From: Apostichopus japonicus | Taxonomy: Eukaryota > Echinodermata > Holothuroidea > Aspidochirotida > Stichopodidae | Assembly (NCBI RefSeq): GCF_037975245.1 | Contig: NC_092579.1 | Coordinates: forward strand, 8,526,001-8,590,000 | Direction of reading: 5' to 3' | Length of the DNA: 64,000 nucleotides | In this document: one piece after another, positions 49,101-60,672 of the stretch | How positions within the stretch are numbered: the stretch's first letter is position 1 | Layout of the letters: each line of letters opens with the position of its first letter | The notes under the pieces: model-generated | The model's input: only the letters and a program-made list of their open reading frames with translations | What the model was told of the DNA's origin: nothing | The model's database searches: none | Made by a program: the position numbers and the translations under genes

Positions 49101-52100
49101 TATCCCCTAAATGAATTATGATTAGATGGCAAATGGGGCCATCTTTTTCTTACTCAGGAGCTAACTTCTGTGCCAAGTTTTCATCCATATTTTGGTGGTA
49201 ATGGTCAAATTTGTTAAATTTAATCATCAAAAGTAGTGCCAGGCGGAAATGCTTGAAATACTGTTTGTGCTGGGCGGCATTCAGAACTGACGGGCAAATC
49301 TGCCCGGCGCCGCCGCCCGGCGTGAGCACATCCCTGGTCATCCAATCACCAGTTTATGGAGAAGCTTACAGTACAGGGCAAACTTTTAAAGGACAAATTA
49401 TCTGTTCGAATTAACCACACGATCAGCTTTGGTGGATTTTGTCCGGCAGACCAACTAGTTGTTTACATCAAATTCTGATTGCATTATGACTAAATACCTC
49501 CAAACAGGTAAAAAAAGTCCACCATCACTTTGGCGATACTGAAACGAAACAAGAATAGTGGTACTGTGGGCCTCTAATCCATCAGAAGGGGTAGTTTTAC
49601 TGGCCCAAAGCGGTGTTCTATTCACCAAACCTACACATCTCTCCTGCAGTCCAATGAATGGTGGTAAACTGTATACCTCTGGGGATAACAGCAACCAACT
49701 GACCAGGACTTGCAGGTTGCTAATTAAATGTTAACATTTATGACTTTGATGTAAAGGTCCTTTAAGCCTTGCCTTAAATTAGTGGTTTGTAGCAGACTTC
49801 CCTAATTGACACATTTATCTATATTGTATTTTATTCTGCATTTTTACTACATATTTTGTGTCATATATTTTTTTTTATTTGCTGTTACATAGCGTTTTAG
49901 AGCACTTTTGTGGAATTTACGCTTTACAACATAAATTATTATTATTTCATTAATGTCTCAAAATTAAGAACAGAAAAATTCAGGTGAAGCTTATAAGAAC
50001 TGACTCCCTGTTGAATATACTTTTAAAGACCGGTACTTCCTACAGTAATTCAAAAATAGGGAAAAAACAAGTAGTTTCATCCATCCAAAATCAAATATCA
50101 TACTCCTTTCAATCCTAAAATAACCTAACCAATTTCAGTATGAAATCTCTATGTTCCATTTTGAAAAATTAAAAAATTAATAACAAAAAAAACCCAAAGG
50201 AAAACTGTCACTTTGCAGTTTGCAATAGGTGCATAATTGTCAGTTTTTATCAACCAAAGAAAATTTTCATTCTGAACAATACTTACTACCGCCAATGTAA
50301 GTCCTCCTTTGATTTCTTCTTAGGTAGTCTCTGGTGTCGTCATAGAAACCCATGAAGAGACCAACCACACCCTTGCTTCGTGTGGACCTTGCACCATAGT
50401 AGCTTCCTGAGAAAGAACATTAAACCAAGACTTGGAACTGTAGCAATACAATAAATACAAGGCAATGTTTGCTCAAAAACCTCTGATTTTGACTAAAGTT
50501 GTCTTGTGGCATCAACCTTGGCTTACAGCACTATCGTGAACACTGTACAGTGGGATTCTTCATGAGAAAAAAAGCAAAAACCAAAGATTTTTGTGTGTGT
50601 GTCTGTGGCTAGACTTTGGTAGTACAACTCAGAAAGCTTCCATTATATACAATGAACTTACAGTAGTACAGTACTAACCAATCACAGTTGAACAAAGGGA
50701 CTGCTTAGATTTCCTGACCTGAATTTAGGTTAGTCCAAGAAATCAAGAGTGCTACCAATAAAAATCTTTACTGCCTTGCCCTGCCTACAGTATAAATGCA
50801 CATACCAGTGCTAATTTTGAAGATTTTTTTTTCTGGTCTTCCCACTACTTTGGGCCAGCAACACTGCCCTTCAGGTGGATCACTAGTCTTCCACTATTTT
50901 GTTTTATTTTAGTATCTTGAAAGTGATTGAGGACAATTACTAATTTATTCATTAAAAAAATTTACTGTTTGGTGGTAGTTAGTTTGTCCACGAGACAACC
51001 TCCCAAGATGGTTTTGGCTGTCCAAACGAGATATATCTGTCTTCTGGAACAACCTTTTTAAAACATTTGCTCCGCTGTACAGTACAGTAGAAAACTGACA
51101 CATTGGCCTACCACTATTTTTTGTTTGATTTCGGTATCTTGAAAGTGATGGAGAGTGATACCAATTTAATCAAGTTTTAACCTTTTTTTGTTTCTATATA
51201 TATTCTAATTTTCGTAAACTGTACAAATTTTGGTGTTTTGACCCTTTTGTTGAAAATTGACTTTTTATGATTTTCATTTGAAAAAATCCAACATGCACTG
51301 TAAACAACTTTTATATTTAGTTACCACAGGTTTAGTACAGTACATGGAAAATACATCAGACTATAGTATCAAGGAAGGGTACTGTATCGTTCAGTTTGGA
51401 AGAAAATAAGACGAACATCAATTTCTTGCAAATGGCGGAAAGTCTGCTCAGATTATAACTTTATTTAAATTAACCTACTTGCTTTATTTACTTTAGAATT
51501 ATACAGACTAGATTTAACTTCTTCTTTTCTTTCTCTCATTGGGCCCATTGTTAAACAGACAAATCTAAACAAGAGCAAACAGAATCAAGGGGAAGGAGCA
51601 AATTTACACAGTGAAGTAAAGTTTATTGAAGGTAAACAAATGAAATGACCAATTGTTTACAGGAGCGCAGGTGGAACATTTACTTCCCTTTACCTACAGA
51701 TACTCTTAATCAAACACAGTTTGCTGAAAGTCTTCAACCATGAAAGGTACATTAAACATTGGGTTGTTAGCTATTAAATACCCATTGCCCTTTCATGGAT
51801 TCTAGATTTGATCTAAAAGCCTATGACCACACCCACCAAATTACAGTATCTGTCTTTGTTGAAGGAGTAACACACATTAGCAGTTTGAACCGTTTTCCCT
51901 TAGATAGTTTGTTTCCCACAACTTCAGAAATCTCTTCCTCGGTCAATTTATTTAGCAGAGACACAATCTTATATGAATTCAAATCTTCCTGCCTGTGCAC
52001 ATACAGTCCATATTATCGCTCAGACTTGCAAAGTACCAGCAGCACAAAATTTACCCATTTCTTCTTTTGAAGGAGAAACATTTTAGCGGTGCATGCTAGA

Positions 52101-52836
52101 ATTAAAGTTTATTAAACACCCCAAATTTACAGTACTCTACTGTATAGTGCTTGGTGTTGAAGCTTTTATGAACAATATTCAGTGTTTGCAAATCTTTTTG
52201 CCAATATTCTGATTAATTGATCACTTTCATAAATTCTGTGAATTGCTTATAAAAGATCACAGAAAAGTCATATTTAACATTTTTTTTGGCATAGTTTGCC
52301 AAATTAATAAGATCAATATACAGTAGCTGGCTTACAGGTATTTCTCCTTATTTTGCTCATAGAATCTTTGTAATATCGCTACTGTAATGTACATGTGAAG
52401 TAACAATTTCTCAATTTCTTTACCGTGCCAAAAACTTGGACTTCATGAAATATTTCTTATCGAATAAAACCACTGTTGGTTTTTGGTGACTGAATGAAAT
52501 GAATGGGATTCTTCAATTCTATTGCAAACAATTATTGAAATATACACTATAACGATCAAATCCATCACTTTCTTGCAAAAGGATTGACACAGGTCTTTTC
52601 ACAGTCGCACCTCAACATTTCCATATATTTAAAATTAAAAGCACATCTGGACCGTCCATACTTAACAGCATCTTACCGTACTTTGCATCGAGGGATGCCC
52701 AGAGAGCCAGAGTGGTAAGCGTCGAAAGTATTACCAGTGTCCACACGAGCCAATGCGCCATCTTCGCCACACTGTACCGTTCTAAGACCTTGAGAGAATG
52801 CGTAGGAGACTTCTGTGAAGTTTTGTCGGTATCCAT
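38537..52836 (-). CDS. Beta-1,4-galactosyltransferase, B4GALT5/6-like, complete, 8 exons
   Basis: Exons in transcript order: 52836-52677, 50406-50287, 44487-44353, 43716-43520, 41638-41522, 40726-40539, 39904-39680, 38681-38537. AG/GT borders and phases close to 1287 nt, 428 aa. A short N-terminal tail and a membrane anchor (about residues 28-47) indicate a type II Golgi enzyme. Catalytic-domain hallmarks: PGGHWIPASCIPRWK then VAIIIPFRDR (205 on), FNRAMLMNVGY, the metal-binding HDVDHIP (DVD at 275-277), WGWGGEDDD (335-343) and PHHHK (369-373, metal-ligand His region). HDVDHIP and Phe312 at the donor-selecting Tyr position of B4GALT1 match B4GALT5/6, which make lactosylceramide or extend glycoproteins. 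It would transfer galactose from UDP-Gal to terminal GlcNAc or Glc; the acceptor cannot be read from sequence. Family-typical FFGGVS is FFGAVT here. The ATG context is good (AAGATGG). Confidence 0.9.
40081..40142. repeat. (AT)n microsatellite
   Basis: Alternating AT with ATAAATATGT interruptions, in the B4GALT intron 39905-40538. Confidence 0.9.
41205..41275 (-). repeat. SINE-like fragment (weak)
   Basis: On the - strand the stretch contains GGTCTCTGGTTTGAATCC, which fits a tRNA B box (GGTTTGAATCC) after a degenerate A-box region. Short and decayed; boundaries unclear. Confidence 0.3.
41765..41850 (+). repeat. SINE-like fragment, tRNA-related head
   Basis: GGCTGGATAGCCCAGTCTGT then AGCATGATTGGCTTGTGACC and GGCTGGAATCC look like A- and B-box regions of the same kind of tRNA head as the repeats at 1232-1920. 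It lies in a B4GALT intron. No target duplication was found. Confidence 0.4.
42928..43287 (+). mobile_element. MITE family A, copy 2 (360 bp)
   Basis: Same family and orientation as 4198-4567: starts TTAAAGGCATGTGAAGACTC and ends GAGTCTTCACACCCTTTAA. A partial copy of its first ~15 bp lies just upstream (about 42904-42918). It lies in the B4GALT intron 41639-43519. Confidence 0.75.
44697..45140. mobile_element. hAT-like MITE with CAGGGCTC termini
   Basis: CAGGGCTCTAAAT at the left and, inverted, CAGGGCTCGAAAT at the right (one mismatch in 13). The 444 bp interior is non-coding. The 8 bp flanks do not match, so the target duplication is lost or the ends are misjudged. It lies in B4GALT intron 2. 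Confidence 0.6.
46518..47144. mobile_element. 627 bp inverted-repeat element with central hairpin
   Basis: TTTAAAGCAGCATTTTGCGT is repeated exactly inverted at the right end, and similarity continues another ~25 bp inward. Near the middle (about 46806-46842) TACCAGGGAGTT and AACTCCCTGGT flank a short loop. The two frames of 84-101 codons across it have no family resemblance. It lies in B4GALT intron 2. Confidence 0.7.
48483..48567. repeat. 44 bp tandem duplication next to hammerhead-like motif
   Basis: AATTTATATGTGTGCTTTGA through TTTCCGTAGATA occurs at 48483 and 48527, directly followed by the conserved motif at 48568-48610. Confidence 0.8.
48568..48610 (+). repeat. Dispersed GAAACGTCAGGCCAACT motif, copy 2 (hammerhead-like)
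   Basis: TTTGAAGA, then GATCC-TGCTA-GGATC (perfect 5 bp stem, 48578-48592), then GAAACGTCAGGCC. The same motif lies inverted at 6275-6315. The order TGANGA, hairpin, GAAA is that of a hammerhead ribozyme core, but the C before TGA is T here. It lies in B4GALT intron 2 (44488-50286). Confidence 0.5.
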
Positions 52837-55800
52837 CTTGACAGTTCGACACGGACGGTATCATTTGGAATAGGACCCGGAAGACTACCCTTCGAAAATG
52901 GAATCAGAAACAAAACATCTTTAACCAAACACGTTTCAGATGTAATTATATACTGTAGTCTGTCAATTTACACTAAAGATACATACTGTACAGTACTGAC
53001 ATATATACACATGTATGCTTAAAACATTAAAACAGCTTAATAAAGTACAGTAGTAGTACTCAGCAATATTGAGAGCGGCACCCAATTTTGCAGCAATGAT
53101 AAAAGCTACTGCACATACAGTACTAGTGTTGTACAATAGGAAGGCATACATACTGTACACGTACACTGCTCCAGTTGTTTAAAAGCATCAACTGTTTAGG
53201 CCTAACTTTCATCAAAACTATATATGGTTTGTACATCCTCAGGCTGTAGAATCCAATTTATTACTAGGCCAATCCCATTGAAGCAATCATTAAGGGGAAA
53301 GGAGCTCTGTTATGCAATGAGTTTGCACAGTACAGGTACCTGCAAATTGTATCACAACTTTATTACAAAGAAGATCATATTTTTAATTTTTCAGATCCAA
53401 TCTTTGCTAGAGCATATAATAATATACATAACAAGATTGCTGTACCAGCAATGTCTGCAAACTGAAGTTGTAACCGCGGTATTGTAGCACGTACAACAAA
53501 TACTGCATCCTGCTTCATCACTAGTTGAATGATTTGTTCTTTTCTTCTCTTGCTTGCATTTAATGTATAATCTTTCTATAAACCTCCCAGAGTGTATATT
53601 ACACAATATTGTGATCTCAATGTACTGCAGCAGCATTGTCAGGAATGCGGAATTCTGCGTCCAGAGGCGATGTATCAGACAGTGACGAAAAATCTTCAAA
53701 TTGCTTAAAATGTGCGCTGACACAAACCGTTTCTTTCTTGAAAAACAAACCATAAGTACACACAGTCACAACTAGGCCTCTATGCAAGACATGAACATTG
53801 AACACATTTTTGAATGAACATCTTTCTTTCGTTTTAAATAAAAACTACAACTTCTTCTCCAAAGAACCAAAATTTCTTATGATCCAACAGATGATTGAAT
53901 TTGTTTGAAAACAAAATAAATCAAATTTACAATCAACTGCAAGGTGCGGGTTGAAAACATTAATTACAAAAATTTTCACATACATCATGTGCTAAAAATA
54001 GTCAATAATGCTTTTCCATATTCCCTGTGATCTGATTGGCTAAGAGCGCCTTACCCATTGTCTGGAACCTTAATTGCAACTGTAGTGCTGAAAGAACATA
54101 AAGTTTGTTGTGTAACAACAATTTATTTTAACATTACTTTCCCCTGTGTCTATATAGCGAAGTTTGTGGTATAGGCTATCATATGTGTGCACTCAAATAT
54201 CTTATAGTTAGGACTTGTTGACAACACATTTTGACAAACTGCGGTTATGGTACAAAGTTGTAATTGAACTGTTTCTAAGAATATTTTGAATTATCCATTT
54301 TGATCACACAATGTTATGAGTTGAGACAATTTATAAATCTTGTGGAAAGCTAATGTTCATCTCTGATACTGCAAAGGATTTTTCATCTCACAGTATATCT
54401 GTTCTCTCTGCATTTAGAATTGCTATAGTAATATGTGCATTCATAACACATTAATTTCTTTGTTGCAAATTGTTTTGCTGACCATTTCACCACGTGCTTC
54501 AGTTATTTATTTAGTTTTGTGCCACATTCATACCTTGTCAAAAGTAGCCATAGAAGCTCAAGTTTTTTTTATAGACATTGCATAACAAGTTATTCACATA
54601 CAAATACTGTAATGGGAAAAGGGTCAGATCTGGACAGGATTGAACCAACTTCCTATATATAATGGTTTTGAAAAGGTTGTACATTATATATTTCACAAAA
54701 TAAAAAATCAATTTCTAGCAAGTATTTAATTATTCAACATTTGCTAGCATATCCTGGCCCAGAGGGCTATTTTTATGTACATGTTATATACAGTACTGTA
54801 GTACAGTGTTGTGAAAGTGAAAGCAAAGAGCTGGCTTAAAGGTTACCAGATGAGAAGAAAATAGGCAGTTTCTTTTGCCTAGGAGAGGGAATTAATTTAT
54901 CCAGTATCAGATCATGAATGGTCAAAAGGTTACCAAATTGACAGATTTATATCATTTTTTTTTGTACTATGTGTAAGAATATTTCATTGTACACATATAC
55001 TATAGTAGTCTATTAATCACATACATACATATGTATGACAGAGAGTATATATATTGGAAAGTTTCAATATTTTGGTTATTTCGAACATTATTGTAATAAC
55101 TACAGTAGTCAGGGATTTTAACATAAAATATTTCTTTTCTTGCAAAAAGCTGCTCTAAGCAGACTCCATTGGCAAAATTTATGGTATTGCTCTTGTTGAA
55201 AAAAGCTTAAGTTAAGTTTGGTGAAAGGTGGAGGAGAAAGTTACGATGCACATGTATGTAGGTCCTGGGCATCACAGCAAAATGCAGTGTTTGCTTAGAG
55301 GAGTAGGGGAGCACAGTATGGCTGGAAGGTGCCCAACACAGTATGGTAAGAAAGGCACTTTGGCTCAATTTAACATCCTATACGCCGGGTGCCCAGAGCT
55401 CCTTGTTACTGTATTTGGGCGGCCAAACTTCATGGCTGAAAAGCCTGTTGAGCTACAATTGCTGACTTTCTTTGCAGTGCAGTATTAAAGTAAATTTCAC
55501 TAGTCTAGCAAAAAAATGCATTGGAACAACACCAAGGTAATGACTGGTATAATCGATTAGCACATGGGTCTCAATTTTCTAGCCATGATTATGAAAATAT
55601 GAACTGATATTATCTTGCGATACATTGTAGAAATACTGCAACTCATGCATGAAGTTTGTACATATCTATTTAATATGAGTTAATCAAACTCGGTTTGCAA
55701 TGCTTCTCAAAGCAAAGAAAAAACTCTTTAGAAACATCAAGCCTTTTAAGGCCTTTATAAAAACGTAGCACTTAGTTCTTTTCTAACTTTAAAATTAATT

Positions 55801-57116
55801 TACAGTAGGCCTGGACTATGATTAAGATTAAATTCAACAAACTTACGCTCCAGAGTCCAACAGTTTGGAACAGTTGTTGGACTGATCTAACTAGTCTTCA
55901 GCTTAAGGAGTAAGGCCACTAAGGGTGTCATTGTAAGCTAGCCCTACTTACGCAGTGGTTAGGCCTAGTACTAATTAGGCCAATGCCTATACTACTAGTA
56001 CTAGTAGTAGTGAGGTACACCTTGAGACTGACTTCTTGTACCCTTCTTCAATATTACCTCAGTTAGGAGCACAACACCCGTCTCTCTTACTGCCTCTGAT
56101 CCACGGCTCTTGTTACTGATCGTAAACGTAACTTTGACCATTTACCGTAACTTGTCATTCGACTCACACAAGGGCATCGTCGCGTTATGAAGGATATGGA
56201 ACTGATCAAGGTAGCCTACTCACAGCAATAACGCGACAAGTGTTACGTGTACAGTGAAGTGTGCATTGATTGATTGTTACGATGTTTACTCTGTTGACAG
56301 GTGGCACTATAATATAAAGTTTACATGAAGGTTGGGTTTATCGGTAATATCAACAGGTTAGCGAGCAAGTTTACCGCGGTTGACGAGGTGTATAGGTGGA
56401 GTTGGGAAGGGAAGAGAGGGGGAAGGAAGGATCGAGGGGGAGGAGAACAAGTACAATCGCATAACAAGCAGCCATACTCGTTCAGCTGGATTCTACAGCT
56501 ATTTCAATGTCAATTTTAAATTTATTTCTCATATGTATGTACAAGCGTACAAGATTAATTCATAACTAATATTACAGTAGGAAGGGTTAACGTATGAATG
56601 ACAATAGACAAATAGCAAGGCTGTTATCTCAGCCAGCGACCAAGTAGAACTAAAAAAAGGAAACACTTACATTAAGTTCAGAGGGGAAAGAAAGACAGAG
56701 AAAAACCGAAGAATTGTTCTGGATTGGAAATATGCCCAGTAGCCGAACGTATTTGTACACTGTAGCATAAACAACCGTTTTAGAAACCGAAATTTGTTAT
56801 AGATCAAATTATATTGAAATAACTACAATACGGAATCATATAAGTCCCATCTATAGTTTACGTTAATATAATTGTTGATCTTGTAGTTTTCAAGATATCT
56901 TACTTTTGTTATTAATAATTTCAGATAGCTTCAATTAATTTCAGATGATTTGATATTATAATTCAGCCCCTAGTATCTGGCAATGAACTTTGATGTATGA
57001 AATTCCGACACATTTCTTCGATTCTGTAATATTTTAACATATTTGCAAGATGGAAAGTCAAAAGGGAAGGCATTTTATTAGTGTCTAAAGTAAAGCTCTT
57101 GTCGTTTTTTTCTTAT

Positions 57117-57248
57117 TCAGTTGGTATTCAAAATGATGTTGTCGTCTGCGACTAAGTAATTGCTGTTGTCTGAAATGAAAAAGTCGTTCTTCTCCTTCTC
57201 CCTCTCCTTCTCCAGCTTCTCCTTCTCCATCTCCTTCCTACAACATTG
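57117..57248 (-). CDS. Possible terminal exon, Lys/Glu-rich (doubtful)
   Basis: On the - strand a pyrimidine-rich tract ending TTTTTAG precedes a 43-codon open frame. It starts QCCRKEMEKEKLEKEREK, continues NDFFISDNSNYLVADDNI and ends in TGA (57119-57117). The charged first half comes from a GAGAAG-type simple repeat, which by itself can look coding. The second half is not repetitive. No upstream exon was recognised, so this may be chance. I do not recognise the protein. Confidence 0.18.
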   Translation of the reverse strand, partial: QCCRKEMEKEKLEKEREKEKNDFFISDNSNYLVADDNIILNTN

Positions 57249-58088
57249 CTAAAAATGAGAAAGTAAGACTCACAAATTACAACAAATATCCAGAACTGCC
57301 TCCCCTAGGGGATGGAGCTCCACCCCCCCCTCCTCCCCCGTTAACTCATTTATGCTTTTCAAATAGCTAAAACATATCAAAACAAATTCCAAGACATTGG
57401 TGCCATATATCATATATGTGCCATATTCCATTTATCATTTGGCGTAAAATTACCAAAAGATACCAAAAGATTGTCATTAATATTGCACCCAAAACATGTC
57501 TCAGAATAACACTATCACAGCAGCCATGCACTCAGATGACTATCAAGATTGTTGAGTTTTTGGTTTCATTATTTTGAATTGTTGAATTCCGCCCTCGGTT
57601 CTTTAAGCAAAGAGAAAGCACTGAAATTCGTTCAGTTTAGAAAATGTATAAAGTTGGATATAAAATGGTCGAAGTTCCATCTGGAACATTGTTGCATTTA
57701 CATAACTTAACTTCCTCTGGATCCGCCGCCCAAGCCCAGATCGCAGTCCAGTTTCACACAAAACAACAAAGAGAACTGCATTGAAAGTGATTTCAAAACT
57801 AAGGTACTTGACCTGAACAAGAAGATATTTGTAAAGTATGAAAGTAACCACTAAATGTCTCAATTGTATGACATTTAAAAAATAAATCTCATTGCTTGCT
57901 GTATTTACAAGTTCTCAAGACCTTTGCTAATCATACGGGTATGCGGTTGTTACTCATGTCCAATTTCTCAACTTGAAAAGCAAGCAAAAACATCAACAAA
58001 TCGTTGCTATTATAAATTAAAACCGTTGCAAAAGTTTGGAGGAAAATTGGAAAAATAATAACATCTGGATTTTTTAGTTAGTTCGATT

Positions 58089-58375
58089 CAGGCGCGTAGC
58101 CAAGGGGGGGGGGGGGCGAAGGGGGCTGACGCCCCCCCCTTGAGCATATATATTTTTAATGTTTTTATGATATCGCTAATATTTTCAAAAGAGAAAATGC
58201 TAAGATGAAACTTACAAGGCCTGGGAAGTTCCATTTCCAGCGATCTGGGAGGCATTTTCAGCCAAAATTTTCTTGTACGCTTCGCGCCAATCATGGTGGC
58301 GCTACGCTTAGATAGTTTGCAATGCCGAATCTACCGTTTCACTCCTCCATTGGCAAATTCCTGGCTACGCGCCTG
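58089..58375. mobile_element. hAT-type MITE (287 bp) with perfect 8 bp duplication
   Basis: Ends CAGGCGCGTAGCCAAGG and, inverted, CAGGCGCGTAGCCAGG. GTTCGATT stands on both sides (58081-58088 and 58376-58383). The interior starts with a G run and GACGCCCCCCCC-type sequence and is non-coding. Termini and duplication length fit hAT elements. Confidence 0.92.
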
Positions 58376-59825
58376 GTTCGATTTGCCTTGTATAAAGTTA
58401 AGATCATGATACGGATACTTGCAATAACTATCCTTTGAAAATATGATAGATCTATGGCTAGAGAAATCCAGTGAGGAGGCCCGGAAGGGGAGGGGCTAGG
58501 GGAGGGATTGGGGGTAACCCTTTCTGAAATGTTTAAAAGTTTCTACCAATTACACCATAATTCAAAGTATGTGTTGCTATATCGATAAAAAGTTCGATAT
58601 CTACCTAATTTGTCTCCCGGGCCCCATCTGCTGAGAAATCCCCTGCGGAATAATATTTTCCCTCTAAAAGTGAAAGTTTGAAACCACTCATTTTAATCGT
58701 ACGATTTCTACCCACTTTTTCGTTACTTTTGTTTCATATTGTGTTGCGCAACAAATGCGGCTAGGTTTTATCTTCTGCTTTATCCAAAGATGATACAAAC
58801 ATGACCATGGTAAACATTACCAGTCCGATATATTGCGTATAGCCTCGATGGTGATATCGTAACTTTCATTATTACTGAAAACGTTTAAGACTTCATTCAA
58901 CAGAACGGTGGTGTAGGGTAAGGGAGGGGTGGGCGGTTGTCATTCCAAGTCAATAATCAAAATTCCAAGCTTGAACAAATACAGACTCTTAGAAATAGCC
59001 CATGTGGAGTAAATATCACACGATAACTTGATTAATGACCGAGACTAATGAGTAACCTATAAATTGAGCTCATTATTTGATATCAATACTTGTATATTTG
59101 TATATTTACAATGATATAGTCTACTTTCGCTTTTCATAATAGGATGAGATTGTTCATCTCAACGTGAAACCGTGGGAATATACGGACACTCAATCAAGTT
59201 AACACAGAAGTTTGTATTTTTCTTTTCACTTCAATTGATAAATACATGTATTATAAGTAGTTGTTGCACTCGATAATTGAAGATATTTACTTTTGCTTCT
59301 AATTTACATCATCCATAAGTTGAATAAAATATGCCTCAATTGTTCGTTCTTTCTTTTATTCTATTTCTATCTTTCTTTCTTTTCTGTTTGTGATTAACAA
59401 AGGAATTGAAACAACTGAATAGCAACAAATTAATCATTTTCGAAAGATCTATCGTCCACTCTCGAGTTCTTACTTATGTTAAGATTATTTATTATGACAA
59501 ACAGTTTGTTTCGCTCTTACCTCAACAATACTGTTTCATCTACTTTAACTGAATAAAATGTATGTCCTCGTTCGTTGTTCGAACAATGACTTGTGTGCAC
59601 ATTCTACATAGCGTGAATCAGTTGTGCGAAAATTTGCAGGAGACTGAATTTGCCAACAAAAAAAACTTGGCGTACGTCAGTACGACTACATGTTGTTCTA
59701 CGCACGATATACAGAGTACTATTAATATTAGAAGACAAGGTGAACAAGACTTTGTGTTGCGGACTCTCCCGCCTTTTATTATTAATAAATTTATTTTATC
59801 TGTTAATTTGTTGAATTAGTTTCGT

Positions 59826-60672
59826 TTGAAATCACATCTTTGTCCAATTTTTAAAAGCAGGATGGAAAGTACCGGCTTGTGTTTCCAGAGGATTATGGTG
59901 ATCTTTACTTTAATTTCTGATCTCCATTTATTTCGCATCGTAGCTTCGACCATCGAATGTAATTGCTTTGAAAACGTCATTTCTTGCGATCACAGAAATC
60001 TGACCAATTATGACATTTTACTAATCAACCAAAGGTGTCTTTACAATAACACAAGTGAGAAGTGTTTCTTGAATTTGTCGCATAACAAAATTTCTTCATT
60101 TTCGGGGTTTCATCTCGAACCGGAGGTGCAATATTTGGACTTATCTTACAACAACATTCAACGACTTCAAACGCTCGTTAAAACAAATGGTTTCGGTCAT
60201 TTAAAATCGTTGAATTTAAGTTTCAATGTGATATCCGGTGTTGTTCCAGAAGATTCTTTCCATGGGATGACTAAATTATCAAGTTTAGATCTTAGCTATA
60301 ATAACATCACTTCACTACATCCCAGATTTTTATCAGGAGTCTTGTGGCTGGAAAAATTGAATTTGACCCACAATAAACTGTCTGTATTTGAGGCAGATCT
60401 TCCTACCGTTTTGAGAAATTTAAATTTAAGTTACAACTGTCTAATGGACATCAAAACAAACTTCCAACAGTTGCAAACTTTAGATCTTACTTGTAACAGA
60501 TTGGAAATTTATCCCGTTGAGAATCAATCGGTACACGGAGATATTTTCATTAGTGGAAACTATTTTGATTGTAATTTTCAACTGATATTTCAAAGAAGCC
60601 AAGGGAGGGTTTCTTCATGCGGTAAAATTTGTACTAGACAGAATACCTTCACTTGTGCAAAGAATGAAACTG
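59826..60672 (+). CDS. Leucine-rich-repeat ectodomain protein, first coding exon (3' incomplete)
   Basis: An open frame of 282 codons plus one base runs to a good donor (G|GTAAGT at 60672/60673). Three in-frame ATGs exist (59826, 59862, 59895). The last, followed by VIFTLISDLHLF and a charged-free stretch before CNC, makes the best signal peptide, so the real start may be 59895. Cysteines at residues 45-54 form an LRRNT-like cap. Seven LxxLxLSxNxI units follow, at about residues 81, 102, 127, 152, 176, 197 and 217. A Cys-containing cap (about 246-278) resembles an LRRCT. Later exons (transmembrane, Ig or TIR part) are not seen in the remaining 3.3 kb, so it cannot be told whether this is a Toll-like receptor, an LRR adhesion protein or a secreted protein. 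Several NxS/T sites fit an extracellular location. Confidence 0.8.

Larger units (their letters stand above)
44488..50286. other. B4GALT intron 2 (5.8 kb)
   Basis: Bounded by exon 3 (44353-44487) and exon 2 (50287-50406). Contains two MITE-like elements (44697-45140, 46518-47144) and the motif at 48568. A GC-richer stretch at 48850-49340 looks repeat-derived but its termini could not be defined. No further exon was recognised; phases on both sides agree without one. Confidence 0.65.
52837..59825. other. Divergent intergenic region between B4GALT and LRR gene
   Basis: Should contain the B4GALT promoter (just above 52836) and the LRR promoter (below 59826). No recognisable exon except the doubtful one at 57117-57248. 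Content seen: AT-rich single-copy-looking sequence, a CTTCTC tract (57188-57236), a hAT MITE (58089-58375) and a TTTC-rich stretch near 59340-59390. Confidence 0.5.

Noticed and set aside
48856-49341. GC-rich segment with CCAGGG-type edges as a hAT MITE
   Set aside because: Left and right edges do not align convincingly and no 8 bp duplication was found.
59562-59819. 85-codon frame directly before the LRR exon
   Set aside because: No domain, stops just before the LRR start; more likely 5' UTR or upstream sequence.
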